Below are positions 52,595 through 61,101 of a stretch of DNA of 64,000 nt, piece by piece (within the stretch, counting starts at the first letter, position 1; each line of letters opens with the position of its first letter). The translations under genes and the position numbers were made by a program. The notes below the pieces were generated by a model. It did no database searches and was not told where the DNA came from. It was given only the letters and a program-made list of their open reading frames with translations. This DNA is from Litoreibacter janthinus (GTDB taxonomy: Bacteria > Pseudomonadota > Alphaproteobacteria > Rhodobacterales > Rhodobacteraceae), in the NCBI RefSeq assembly GCF_900111945.1, contig NZ_FOYO01000001.1, positions 2,921,751 to 2,985,750 on the forward strand, read 5' to 3'.

Positions 52595-54244
52595 TTAATA
52601 TGAGTTATTTAGCGCCACTACTCTGTCGGCGAATTGCGTCTCAATACGTCGATGGGCCGCGACGACGATAGCGGCTTGCGGTAAAAATGCGCGGATTCCG
52701 CGCAAGACAGCAGCGGCGGTTGCTTCGTCCAAACCTTCGGTCGGCTCATCCAAAAGCAGCACAGACGGGGTTCGCAAAAGCACGCGGGCCAAAGTCAGGC
52801 GTCGCGCCTCCCCGCCCGACACCCCCTCGCCGCGTGCGCCGATCCATGTGCTCAGCCCCTGACGCGCGGCCAAGGTGTGATCCAGCTGAACCGCAGCCAG
52901 AACACGCCAAAGCAGCACGTCATCTGCCTGCGGATCAGCGAGGCGCAATACATCGGCAACCGTGCCTTCCATCAACGCGCTTCGTTGTGGCAACAAAGCA
53001 ACCTGCTCGCGCAATGCGGCTTCGTCCAAATCTGCAAGTTGCACGCCCCCGAAAGTGATCTGCCCCGCGGCCAACGGATGCAGCCCCGCCAACGCCAGCA
53101 AGACTGTCGACTTGCCCGCCCCACTGGGGCCCGTCATGGCGACGGTCTCTCCAAGTTCCACGGTCAGGCTCAGGTTCTTCACCAAGGATGCCACTGTCAT
53201 CATGCGGTTCAGCGCAATACCTTCCAAACGCAAAACCCCTCCGGTGATGCGGCCACCTGCCGCGACTGGCGCAGGCTGCGCCACATCCCGCGACACCCTA
53301 CGCGCAGCCTCGACCATGCGCCCCAATTCAGCTGCGCCACGACGGAGCGGTGCCAGCGTCTCAGCCAAGGCCAAGGTGGTAAAAAACCCGAGCGCTGCCA
53401 AAGCCGGGGAGATGCTGCCTCCCTGCGCCATCGTGATACCTAGGAATAAAGCCCCTGCCCCAACCACTGAGCCCAGAACCTGCATCGCGGCACCAGCTTG
53501 CCGTTCGGCGCGATCCTGAACGCGCTGCAAGTCGAACCGTCTTTCATCGGCTGCCAAAGCAAAATCTGCTTGTGCCGTCAGGCGTCCCTGAACCGCAAGG
53601 TCGCGGCGCGCTCGGATCAGGTCAATAAAGCGCGAGCGGAAAGCTTGCCCTGCGGCCTCTGCACGCCGCGATAACGGGGCCGTTCGTTGCGCCGTTCGCC
53701 AGAAAATTAAGGCCGCCCCACCGACAAAACCGACGAGCACCCAGAGCGCAACCGGCAGGCCGACAAGGACCCATAGCACGACAAATGCCGTCAACTGGGC
53801 GAATATCCCTGCCAGTACCGGCAAGACAAGTCGCAGCGATATACCGTCAAGCGCATCAACATCAGCTGTCAGTCTGTTGAGCGCCTGCGCTCCCCTCAGA
53901 CGGATCATGCGCGCGTACTCCGCCGTCAGCAGCCCGCCCAGCAAACGCAGGCGCAAAACCTCAAGCGCTCGCAGCGTAGCGTCATGTGTTAACACGCGTT
54001 CGCCATAGCGTGCGGCCGCACGGCCAAGCGCCAGAAATCGCACCATCGCGGAGGGCCTGAACACATCAAACACAGCGCCCAACCCTGCCAAACCTGCCGC
54101 AGCAGCAGCCGTGATGAACCAACCCGACAGCCCCAAAAGCGCCGCGCCCATTAGCAGCACGACCAAGCTCAAAAGTGCACCTCGCGTCAGCGCCGCGCGT
54201 TGCGTGCTCAGGATCATTTGGAAGATCGTCCAAAGCGCTTTCAT
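52595..54244 (-). CDS. cydC: CydC: ABC exporter (heterodimer subunit) for thiol reductants
   Basis: A 549-residue fused ABC exporter subunit: six-span membrane domain (about 1-310) and nucleotide-binding domain (about 340-549) with Walker A GPSGAGKSTVL, signature VSGGEARRLTLARVLL and Walker B VLLLDEPTEGLDE. Together with CydD it exports cysteine/glutathione to the periplasm, needed for bd oxidase assembly. Its ATG overlaps the cydD stop. Confidence 0.93.
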   Translation of the reverse strand: MKALWTIFQMILSTQRAALTRGALLSLVVLLMGAALLGLSGWFITAAAAAGLAGLGAVFDVFRPSAMVRFLALGRAAARYGERVLTHDATLRALEVLRLRLLGGLLTAEYARMIRLRGAQALNRLTADVDALDGISLRLVLPVLAGIFAQLTAFVVLWVLVGLPVALWVLVGFVGGAALIFWRTAQRTAPLSRRAEAAGQAFRSRFIDLIRARRDLAVQGRLTAQADFALAADERRFDLQRVQDRAERQAGAAMQVLGSVVGAGALFLGITMAQGGSISPALAALGFFTTLALAETLAPLRRGAAELGRMVEAARRVSRDVAQPAPVAAGGRITGGVLRLEGIALNRMMTVASLVKNLSLTVELGETVAMTGPSGAGKSTVLLALAGLHPLAAGQITFGGVQLADLDEAALREQVALLPQRSALMEGTVADVLRLADPQADDVLLWRVLAAVQLDHTLAARQGLSTWIGARGEGVSGGEARRLTLARVLLRTPSVLLLDEPTEGLDEATAAAVLRGIRAFLPQAAIVVAAHRRIETQFADRVVALNNSY

Positions 54245-55914
54245 GTGGGCTCTCCGATCATGATGACCCGATCCATGCGCGCCGCTAAGTCTTTGTCATG
54301 CGTGGCAATTATCAAGGTCGCCCCGCGTCGCGCCTGCGCCAGAAGCCCGTCCGCAACCGCTTGCGCTGTTTGCGCATCAAGGTCCGCTGTGGGCTCGTCC
54401 GCTAGGATTATGTCAGGCATCCCGTGGATGGCCCGTGCGAGCGTCACCCGCCGCGCCTCTCCACCGGACAGGCCGCCCCCGGTTTCGCCAAGCTTTGTGT
54501 TTAACCCTGCTGGCAGAGCCGCCACGACGTCTGCTACTGCCGCCTGCTGAAGGGCCCTGTCAGGGTCCCCGCCACGCCCGAGCGTCAGGTTCTGCCTCAA
54601 GCTTGCGTTCAGGAAATGCGGTGATTGCGGCATCCAACCGATGCGTGCGCGCCACGCGTCCGCGTTGCTCGCATCAAGTGTGCGGTCAGCGACACTGACC
54701 TGCCCGGACTCCGGGGCGGACAGGCCGGCCATCAGTCGAAGTGCTGAGGTTTTTCCCGCACCGCTTGGGCCCATCAACGCCACGCTTTCGCCCGCCTCAA
54801 TGCGCATATCGGGCAAGACGATCCCGCCCTCCAGAACGCACCCGTTCAGTGCAATCCGAGCTGGCCCGAACAGTGGCTCTGCCGGTCCCCCTGCCCCCAT
54901 AAGGTCAGGTGTTTTCCCTGCGTCCCAGTTTGCCAGATCCGCCCCTACGGCTTCCGCCGCGGCCTTATCGTGCCACGCGGCTGATAGATCTCGCATGGGT
55001 TGGTAGAACTCCGGTGCAAGAAGCAAAAGGAAGACCCCCGCCTCTGGCGAAAGCGGCGCGCCCCATGCGCCGAACTCAAGCACGCCAAGCAAGGAAAACC
55101 CGACATAGACCGCCACCATCGCCACACCAATCGCGGCGAACAGTTCCAGCACGGTTGACGATAAGAACGCCACGCGCAAAACCACCATCGTCCGTTGCCG
55201 CAGGTCCGCTGCCTTCGCTGCAAACCCTGCCATCACCGTGTCTCCCGCGCCAAGCAAACGAATGTCGACCAAGGCGGAGAGCCGTTCGACAAGCATATCG
55301 TTCAGGTTGCCGATCTCGTCCATCTGGCGCTGGCTGGCTTCCTTGGCCGCCATCCCGACCAGTGCCATAAACACTGGGATCAGTGGGCCGGATATCGCGA
55401 AGATCACTGCCACAGCCCATGAGTTCCACAGCGCCAGCGCAAGGATCACCAAGGGTACAACCATCACCCGCGCCTTTGCGGGCGCATAGCGCGTGATGTA
55501 GGGCGCGAGCAGATCCAACTTTTCTCCGGCAAGCGCGGAAATACTGCCCGCCCCGCCAAACGGGCTGCTCGCGGCGCGACGGGCCTCGGTGGCAAGCACG
55601 TAGCTGCGCAATTCTCGGATAATGGTGTCGGATGCCGCATCAGACTGCGTTTCCGACAAATAGCTCAACCCCGCACGCAGAACGCCAAAAAGTACAAACG
55701 CCAGCGCAACCTTGAGGGGCGGGATGCTGTCGTCAACCAGAAGTCCCGCAATTGCAAAGGCGACCAAAGCGGCTTGAAGCGGCCAGACGAGGCTTGACGC
55801 CAAAGACAGCGCAGCAGCGCGCCTCTGGAAGTCTGCCCCTGACGCCAGCCACAGCGCTAAGCTTCGCGGAGCCTTAGGGTCCACGCCATCGGAAGCATCC
55901 TGCTGTTCTGTCAC
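54241..55914 (-). CDS. cydD: CydD: ABC exporter (heterodimer subunit) for thiol reductants
   Basis: A 557-residue ABC half-exporter. N-terminal six-span domain with LDLLAPYITRYAPAKARVMV, nucleotide-binding domain with Walker A GPSGAGKTSALRL, signature LSGGEARRVTLARAI and Walker B IILADEPTADLDA. GTG start with AAAGGA seven bases upstream. First gene of the cydDC-cydABX run; a near-consensus FNR box precedes it and the divergent Rrf2 gene. Confidence 0.93.
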   Translation of the reverse strand: MTEQQDASDGVDPKAPRSLALWLASGADFQRRAAALSLASSLVWPLQAALVAFAIAGLLVDDSIPPLKVALAFVLFGVLRAGLSYLSETQSDAASDTIIRELRSYVLATEARRAASSPFGGAGSISALAGEKLDLLAPYITRYAPAKARVMVVPLVILALALWNSWAVAVIFAISGPLIPVFMALVGMAAKEASQRQMDEIGNLNDMLVERLSALVDIRLLGAGDTVMAGFAAKAADLRQRTMVVLRVAFLSSTVLELFAAIGVAMVAVYVGFSLLGVLEFGAWGAPLSPEAGVFLLLLAPEFYQPMRDLSAAWHDKAAAEAVGADLANWDAGKTPDLMGAGGPAEPLFGPARIALNGCVLEGGIVLPDMRIEAGESVALMGPSGAGKTSALRLMAGLSAPESGQVSVADRTLDASNADAWRARIGWMPQSPHFLNASLRQNLTLGRGGDPDRALQQAAVADVVAALPAGLNTKLGETGGGLSGGEARRVTLARAIHGMPDIILADEPTADLDAQTAQAVADGLLAQARRGATLIIATHDKDLAARMDRVIMIGEPT

Positions 55915-55973
55915 GAGGCATCCTTTAAACTCGAGTCTTTGGCATCAGATATTCCTCACTTGGCGGTGTAGAT

Positions 55974-55987
55974 ATGATCTGGATCAA
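55974..55987. promoter_or_regulatory. FNR-type box between cydD and the Rrf2 gene
   Basis: ATGATCTGGATCAA has one mismatch to TTGAT-N4-ATCAA, and its core CTGG is identical to that of the cydA box. It lies in the 131-base divergent gap and could serve either or both promoters. Confidence 0.65.
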
Positions 55988-56045
55988 CAACACGGCCAGA
56001 TGACCACCCTAGACTAACTAAACTTGATCTTGCGATGAGACTTTT

Positions 56046-56522
56046 ATGCGACTGACCACTCGGACAAACCTTGCCACCCGTATTTTGATGGCCTGTGCGG
56101 TCAATGACGGTCTAACCGTTCGCACGTCCGAGATTGCCGCGAAGTGTAATGCGTCGGTCAATCACTTGCTCCAGGTCGTGAACCTGTTGCAAGGCGGCGG
56201 CTTTGTGGAGACGCTGCGCGGGCGCAGCGGTGGCATCCGCCTCACGCGCGCGATGGACCAAATCTCGATCGGCGAAGTGTTCCGTCTTTTTGAGTCAGGC
56301 GCACCCTTTGCGGAGTGCTTCGATGCTGAGACCAACACCTGTCCTCTCGCTGCGACCTGTCGCCTGCGCAGTTTCATCACCCGCGCGCTGGAGGCGTTTT
56401 ACCACGAACTCGATATGGTGACGCTCGAAGATCTGGTGAAGGGGAATTGCGGGCTCAACAAGCTTTTGGACATGACGCCGCGCATCGAAGACCACGACTG
56501 CCTGCAACCAGCAAAAGCTTAA
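56046..56522 (+). CDS. Rrf2 family transcriptional regulator (NsrR-like, likely Fe-S)
   Basis: A 158-residue Rrf2 regulator. N-terminal winged helix with EIAAKCNASVNHLLQVVNLL, the wing GGIRLTRAMDQISIGEVFR, and then three cysteines C91, C99 and C105 (ECFDAETNTC, AATC) in the position that binds an iron-sulfur cluster in NsrR/IscR. The C-x7-C-x5-C spacing is near NsrR's. It is divergent from the cydDC genes, so sensing of nitric oxide, redox or sulfur state with control of the cyd module is likely. It overlaps the stop of the AAA+ gene convergently. Confidence 0.87.
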   Translation: MRLTTRTNLATRILMACAVNDGLTVRTSEIAAKCNASVNHLLQVVNLLQGGGFVETLRGRSGGIRLTRAMDQISIGEVFRLFESGAPFAECFDAETNTCPLAATCRLRSFITRALEAFYHELDMVTLEDLVKGNCGLNKLLDMTPRIEDHDCLQPAKA

Positions 56523-57367
56523 ACAGACATCCCCTGACGTCCGGCCAAATCTGTAAAGTACTGCCACGCAACGCGTCCTGAACGGCCACCTCGGGTTTGC
56601 TGCCACTCGATCGCTTCCGCCCGGAGGGTGTCGTCGTCAATCGTCACATCATGCGCCGCGCAATACCCGCGGATCATATCGAGATATTCGTCCTGCGTGC
56701 AGGGGTGGAAGCCAAGCCACAGACCAAAGCGGTCAGACAGCGACACCTTTTCTTCCGTCGCCTCAGACGGGTTTATCGCCCCACCCCGTTCGTTCTCGAT
56801 CATATCACGCGGCATCAAATGCCTGCGGTTCGAGGTGGCATAGAAAATGACATTGTCCGGTCGGCCTTCGATGCCCCCGTCCAAAACAGCCTTAAGCGAT
56901 TTATAGTGCTGGTCGTCATGACTGAAGCTCAGGTCGTCGCAATAGAGCACGAAGCGATGGTCCGAAGCGCGCAGCAGGTTCAGCAGCCGCCCGATGGAAG
57001 GCAGGTCTTCGCGTTGCACTTCGACCAGTTTCAGCGGCAAGCCAGCGCCGACGATATCGCCATGCACGGCCTTGACCAGCGAGGATTTACCCATCCCCCG
57101 TGAGCCCCAAAGCAACGCATTATTGGCCGCGAACCCTTTGGCGAACTGTAAAGTGTTGGCGTGCAGCGTATCGCGCGCCCGCTCGATCCCGATCAAGAGA
57201 TCAAGTGCTATGCCATTGACGTTGTGGACTGCCGCAAGGCGGTCCGGATCGACATGCCATAAAAACGCGGAGGCGCTGTCGAAATCAGGGGCATCGCCGG
57301 GTGGTGGAGACATGCGTTCCAACGCGGCGGCAATGCGGTCCATCGGGTCGTCGATCATGCCGTTCAT
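56519..57367 (-). CDS. DUF815 family AAA+ ATPase
   Basis: A 282-residue AAA+ protein. Walker A is GSRGMGKSS (88-96) and Walker B FVLYCDDLSF (139-148), and RHLMPRDMIENE follows as sensor-type sequence. DUF815 proteins are single AAA+ domains of unknown client. The start is taken as the ATG next to the tatC stop; a second ATG three codons later is equally possible. It follows tatC directly and may be transcribed with tatABC. Confidence 0.85.
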   Translation of the reverse strand: MNGMIDDPMDRIAAALERMSPPPGDAPDFDSASAFLWHVDPDRLAAVHNVNGIALDLLIGIERARDTLHANTLQFAKGFAANNALLWGSRGMGKSSLVKAVHGDIVGAGLPLKLVEVQREDLPSIGRLLNLLRASDHRFVLYCDDLSFSHDDQHYKSLKAVLDGGIEGRPDNVIFYATSNRRHLMPRDMIENERGGAINPSEATEEKVSLSDRFGLWLGFHPCTQDEYLDMIRGYCAAHDVTIDDDTLRAEAIEWQQTRGGRSGRVAWQYFTDLAGRQGMSV

Positions 57368-57368
57368 C

Positions 57369-58280
57369 TTACGGTCCGCGATCTTCGGTATGGGTTTCGC
57401 TGTCGTCCTCGTCATCGCCGAGGTCATCTTCGTCGTCCCAAAGCCCCTCTTCGCGCAGTTTGACTTCACGCTCTTTCTCGACACGCGCGACGAGGAAGAT
57501 CGAGATTTCATAAAGGCCATAGACCACAACAAACAAAATCAACTGCGTCGTCACATCCGGCGGCGTGACCAAGGCGGCGACGACCAAAATGCCCACGACG
57601 GCATATTTACGAGTATTGCGCAGCCCTTCGGCGGTGGCCAAACCAGCCTTACCCATCAGCGTTAGCAGCACCGGAAGCTGGAAACACAGGCCAAAGGCCA
57701 CAATCATTTTCAGTGTAATATCAAGGCTTTCGTTGACTTTGCCGTTGAAGACGATGTCGATGCCGGTGCTTGTCGTGGCGTCGACGATCTCGCCCGATGC
57801 GACCATTGCCGCAAAAAAGGACGGCAGGTCTGCGAAGCCCAAGAAGAACTGCATCGCCAATGGCACAACGATGTAATGCGCGAAGGCCGCGCCCAAAAGA
57901 AACAGCATCGGCGACGCGATCAAGAAAGGCAAAAACGCGTTCTTTTCGTTTTTATAGAGACCCGGCGCCACGAACCGCCACAGCTGATAGCCGATCACAG
58001 GGAACGACACGAACAGCCCCCCCACCATGGAAATACGGATCAGCGTGAAAAAGTATTCCTGCGGCGCGGTGTATTGCATGACCGGGTTGGGATTGCCCAG
58101 CGACCGCATCGTGTTCTCGATCGGAACCAACAGGAAATCCAGAATTGCGCTGCCGAAGGTGAAGCAGATGATCATGCCCACAATAAACGCCATGGCCGCA
58201 CGGATCACGCGGGTGCGCAACTCGGCCAGATGTTCGATCAGTGGGGCGGAGCTATCGTCGATATCGCTCTCGGCGCTCAT
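57369..58280 (-). CDS. tatC: Sec-independent protein translocase TatC
   Basis: A 303-residue TatC with six spans. Diagnostic are [19 protein letters not shown] near the N-terminus and the first periplasmic region with [15 protein letters not shown], and [20 protein letters not shown] near the end. It recognises twin-arginine signals. It ends with an acidic tail ([12 protein letters not shown]). The SQR-like enzyme nearby would be one of its clients. Confidence 0.96.
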   Translation of the reverse strand: MSAESDIDDSSAPLIEHLAELRTRVIRAAMAFIVGMIICFTFGSAILDFLLVPIENTMRSLGNPNPVMQYTAPQEYFFTLIRISMVGGLFVSFPVIGYQLWRFVAPGLYKNEKNAFLPFLIASPMLFLLGAAFAHYIVVPLAMQFFLGFADLPSFFAAMVASGEIVDATTSTGIDIVFNGKVNESLDITLKMIVAFGLCFQLPVLLTLMGKAGLATAEGLRNTRKYAVVGILVVAALVTPPDVTTQLILFVVVYGLYEISIFLVARVEKEREVKLREEGLWDDEDDLGDDEDDSETHTEDRGP

Positions 58281-58840
58281 GTGTCAGCTTTCTTCGGCTT
58301 TGCGGCAGCTTTGGGCTTCGAGGCGGGCTTAGGCTTCGCAGCAGTCTTCGGCTTGGCCGCGGCTTTCGGCTTCGCAGCGGCCTTGGGCTTGGCAGCAGCC
58401 TTGGCCTTGGGTTTCGCTGCAGCCTTGGGCTTTGCGGCAGAGGCATCGGCAGTCGCCGCAGCTTCCGCTTCTTTAGCGATACGTGTTTCAGCGGCTTTCG
58501 CCGTCGAGGCGCGGATTTTCTCAGCCGCCTCAGCGCGCTCCTTAGCCAATTTCTTGGTTTCGGAGCCGTCGGGGTATTTGTCGAAATTCGTCGCTTCTCG
58601 GATTTTGTCGAGCCCCATCTTCTTGGGGTTCGCCGCAGCTTTCACCGTGTTCGCCACATCCTTGACCCCTGCCTCATCGGCGGCGTCTTCCATGGCGCGG
58701 CTGAACTCGCGGGCCATGCGCTTGGCTTTCGCAGTGAATTGCCCAAGCGTGCGAAACATGCCCGGTAGATCCTTGGGGCCAACCACGATCAGGGCCACAA
58801 GCCCGATCACCAAAAGCTCGGTCATGCCAATGTCAAACAT
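58277..58840 (-). CDS. tatB: Sec-independent protein translocase TatB with long KPK-repeat tail
   Basis: A 187-residue TatB. The N-terminal span and hinge are typical ([33 protein letters not shown]), followed by an amphipathic helix. From about residue 134 the protein is a low-complexity histone-H1-like tail of AAAKPKA-type repeats. Such a tail is much longer than in the classic TatB and has no known role in Tat function. Overlaps tatC by four bases. Confidence 0.93.
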   Translation of the reverse strand: MFDIGMTELLVIGLVALIVVGPKDLPGMFRTLGQFTAKAKRMAREFSRAMEDAADEAGVKDVANTVKAAANPKKMGLDKIREATNFDKYPDGSETKKLAKERAEAAEKIRASTAKAAETRIAKEAEAAATADASAAKPKAAAKPKAKAAAKPKAAAKPKAAAKPKTAAKPKPASKPKAAAKPKKADT

Positions 58841-58882
58841 GGCGCACGCCTCCGGTCCGCATTCCGGCCCTGCTCACGAGAC

Positions 58883-59095
58883 TCAGACTTTGTCTTTTTC
58901 GTCTTCGGGAGTGACGTCTTTCAAAGCCACATCCGCCTCGTCCAATTCCTTGGAGCTGTCATCAACGCCCTTCTTGAACGCAGTGATGCCTTTGCCGACT
59001 TCGCCCATCAGGCCGGAAATCTTGCCGCGTCCGAAAAGCACCAGAACGACAACAGCAATAAGCAGCAGGCCCGGCAATCCGATATTGTTCAACAT
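58883..59095 (-). CDS. tatA: Twin-arginine translocase TatA
   Basis: A 70-residue TatA. Signature: [20 protein letters not shown] (span plus the FGRGK hinge), then [15 protein letters not shown] and a charged tail. TatA forms the translocation pore/patch. First gene of tatABC on the minus strand, 42 bases before tatB. The preceding 231-base non-coding region, shared with the divergent ABM gene, should hold the tat promoter; nothing in it could be assigned with confidence. Confidence 0.96.
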   Translation of the reverse strand: MLNNIGLPGLLLIAVVVLVLFGRGKISGLMGEVGKGITAFKKGVDDSSKELDEADVALKDVTPEDEKDKV

Positions 59096-59326
59096 GTTTA
59101 GGTCTCCCTTGGTCGCGCTCAGAACGGATGCTGCGCGGATGAATATGTCTGCCTTCTATCTAGGGGTTCGACAGGTCGGGGAAAAGGCGCAAAACGCCCC
59201 AGTCGGGGGGAAATGCTGTCGAAAAGCAGCGATGTGCAACTTGCGGAAAGCCTACTGACAGGTTTATGTCAGTAGTGGGGTGTCACAAAGCTCATATTCA
59301 AACAGAATCACCTCAGGAGCTTTCCC

Positions 59327-59644
59327 ATGACCATCAACACCGGCCCACAGGTTGCAGAAATCGTAACTTTCACTCTCAAAGACGGCACCGACCAATCCGC
59401 TTTCCTCGCAACTTTGCGCGCTACCCAGAGCTGGGTGGACGGCATGCCCGGCTTTCTGGGCCGTCAAGTGACACGTGGCGCTGACGGCCGGTGGACGGAT
59501 AACATCCTTTGGGCAAACGCGGCGTGCGCCAAGGCGGCGCAGGACAGCTTTGGCCGGCAGACTTTTGCGCCTGATATGGGCGAAGCATTAAACCACGAAA
59601 CCTTGGAAATGCGGCACGAGACAGTTTTCATGGCCGCCCCATGA
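59327..59644 (+). CDS. ABM-like dimeric alpha/beta-barrel protein
   Basis: A 105-residue protein resembling antibiotic-biosynthesis-monooxygenase-type ferredoxin-like folds: VAEIVTFTLKDGTDQSAFLA opening and WVDGMPGFLGRQVTRGADG in the middle, with ILWANAACAKAAQD later. Members include haem-degrading or quinone-oxidising enzymes; the function here is unknown. CAGGAG precedes the ATG. It stands seven bases before the WYL regulator, suggesting a two-gene unit and a regulated small molecule. Confidence 0.72.
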   Translation: MTINTGPQVAEIVTFTLKDGTDQSAFLATLRATQSWVDGMPGFLGRQVTRGADGRWTDNILWANAACAKAAQDSFGRQTFAPDMGEALNHETLEMRHETVFMAAP

Positions 59645-59651
59645 GGACTCC

Positions 59652-60335
59652 ATGAGACGCACCGACCGCCTGTTCGACTTGATCCTGCTGTTGCGCAACG
59701 GCCGCCTGCATCGCGCTGAAGACCTGGCGCGGGAGCTGGAAGTGTCCGTGCGCACGATCTACCGGGACATGGAAACGCTGCAACTGTCAGGCGTCCCTGT
59801 CGAGGGCGAGCGGGGGCTGGGCTACATGATGACAGCCCCCATTACCCTGCCCCCGCTGAACCTGACGATGACGGAGTTGGAAGCACTTCATCTGGGTATG
59901 GCGATCGTAGGTGAGGTGGCCGATGAAGAATTGCAAGGAGCCGCCCGCTCGCTGTCCGCCAAGATCGATGCGGTGCTGCCAGAAGACCGCACCGCGCCGC
60001 CCACTGGCTGGGGCTTCGCGGTTTACCCGTTCAAGGACGCAGCCGGTGGTTTTCGTTTCATGCCGCAACTACGCACGGCGATCCGCACCCGCCAGAAACT
60101 CAGCATCACTTATGCCACCGCAGAAGGCACGCCGTCAGAGCGGATCATCCGACCGCTGCAAATGGAATATTGGGGGCGCGTCTGGACGGTCTCGGCTTGG
60201 TGCGAATTGCGCGGGGATTTCCGTCTGTTCCGCGCCGACCGCATCCGCGCCTTGAAGCCATTGGCCGAACTCTTCGTAGAGGAACAAGGCAAGTCGCTGG
60301 CCGACTTTATCGCCCGACAAAAGGTAAAGTGCTGA
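59652..60335 (+). CDS. WYL-domain transcriptional regulator (YafY family)
   Basis: A 227-residue regulator. N-terminal HTH_11-type helix-turn-helix with LARELEVSVRTIYRDMETLQ (21-40), then LPPLNLTMTELEALHLGMAI, and a C-terminal WYL domain containing IIRPLQMEYWGRVWTVSAWC (W-x-V-x-A-W-C variant of the canonical WYL strand) and a terminal FRLFRADRI. WYL regulators sense nucleic acids or small ligands. Closest neighbour is the ABM protein, which may be the gene it controls. Confidence 0.9.
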   Translation: MRRTDRLFDLILLLRNGRLHRAEDLARELEVSVRTIYRDMETLQLSGVPVEGERGLGYMMTAPITLPPLNLTMTELEALHLGMAIVGEVADEELQGAARSLSAKIDAVLPEDRTAPPTGWGFAVYPFKDAAGGFRFMPQLRTAIRTRQKLSITYATAEGTPSERIIRPLQMEYWGRVWTVSAWCELRGDFRLFRADRIRALKPLAELFVEEQGKSLADFIARQKVKC

Positions 60336-60345
60336 AGCAGCCGCC

Positions 60346-60777
60346 TCAGCCCCGCGTGTAGCGGGAGATCATGCGGTAGTCCTTCGCGGGACCAACGACG
60401 CGCCACACTGCTTCCCATTCCGGCCAGTGCGAAAAGTCGTAGCTGACATGGTAGACATCGGGGTCACAGTGATGATTGTCGTCGGGCATCGACCGGTCCA
60501 GCGCGATCACATGAAAAGGGCGGCCATCCCCGAACTCGACCGCGATTTTGTTGGCGAACTCCCCCTCGAACCCGCGCCAGATATAACGGCGGGTGGCCAG
60601 CATTGCCGCTTGCTGGCCGTAGACCAGCTCCCCTTCTTCAGAGTACTGCATCTCCAAAGGACCGGACCGCGTGAATGTGGCAATGCCCGCCAAACGCCCT
60701 TCAATGCCGTTGCGGCGATCCTCGATGATGCGTGCCAGTTGCCATTCGCCTTCGAATTGGTCCAAGCCTTTGTGCAT
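60346..60777 (-). CDS. DUF6314 family protein
   Basis: A 143-residue soluble protein, recognised as DUF6314 by the order DQFEGEWQLARIIEDR, LVYGQQAAMLATRRYIWRG, FGDGRPFHVI, HHCDPDVYHVSYDF and GPAKDYRMISRYTR. The family has a lipocalin-like look (short beta strands with aromatic residues) but no known ligand. It ends convergently with the WYL gene. Confidence 0.8.
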   Translation of the reverse strand: MHKGLDQFEGEWQLARIIEDRRNGIEGRLAGIATFTRSGPLEMQYSEEGELVYGQQAAMLATRRYIWRGFEGEFANKIAVEFGDGRPFHVIALDRSMPDDNHHCDPDVYHVSYDFSHWPEWEAVWRVVGPAKDYRMISRYTRG

Positions 60778-61101
60778 CCCATCCCCTCACTCTGACCAGG
60801 CGCTACCAAGTTGTGCGCCACTGTCTTCAATAACCCTTAAGGTCGCGTTATCGCTCCTCCCCGCCTCGCGAAAAGCATCCGTCGAGCGATACCCGTATTT
60901 CAGATTAGCGATCCCCGCCCATCCGCCAATTGCCCTTACTGTCGCGGCGACGGTGGGCCGTAAGCCAACTGGATAAGCATATCATAAAATAAGTGCAAAG
61001 GGCAGCGACGCCCTGTCTCAGGCTGCTATCTTCGGTTGTCCCTCACGCGGGGTCAGTCTAAGACCGCCGCAACTGCCACACAAAACTTGAAAGCGCTTGA
61101 T
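60778..61101. other. 324-base non-coding stretch before purB
   Basis: No complete gene is supported. On the minus strand 60787-60981 is open for 64 residues but has no start codon; its amino-acid run (including GGWAGIANLKYGYRST) looks protein-like, so it could be the remnant of a gene, or chance openness at this GC. The purB promoter should be near the right end; no clear -35/-10 pair was assigned. No tRNA or obvious ncRNA was recognised. Confidence 0.4.

Noticed and set aside
57876..59258. A 460-codon plus-strand frame opposite tatA, tatB and tatC, rich in Ala and Phe
   Set aside because: The periodic composition mirrors the KPK/A-rich repeat of TatB on the other strand; no independent evidence for translation.
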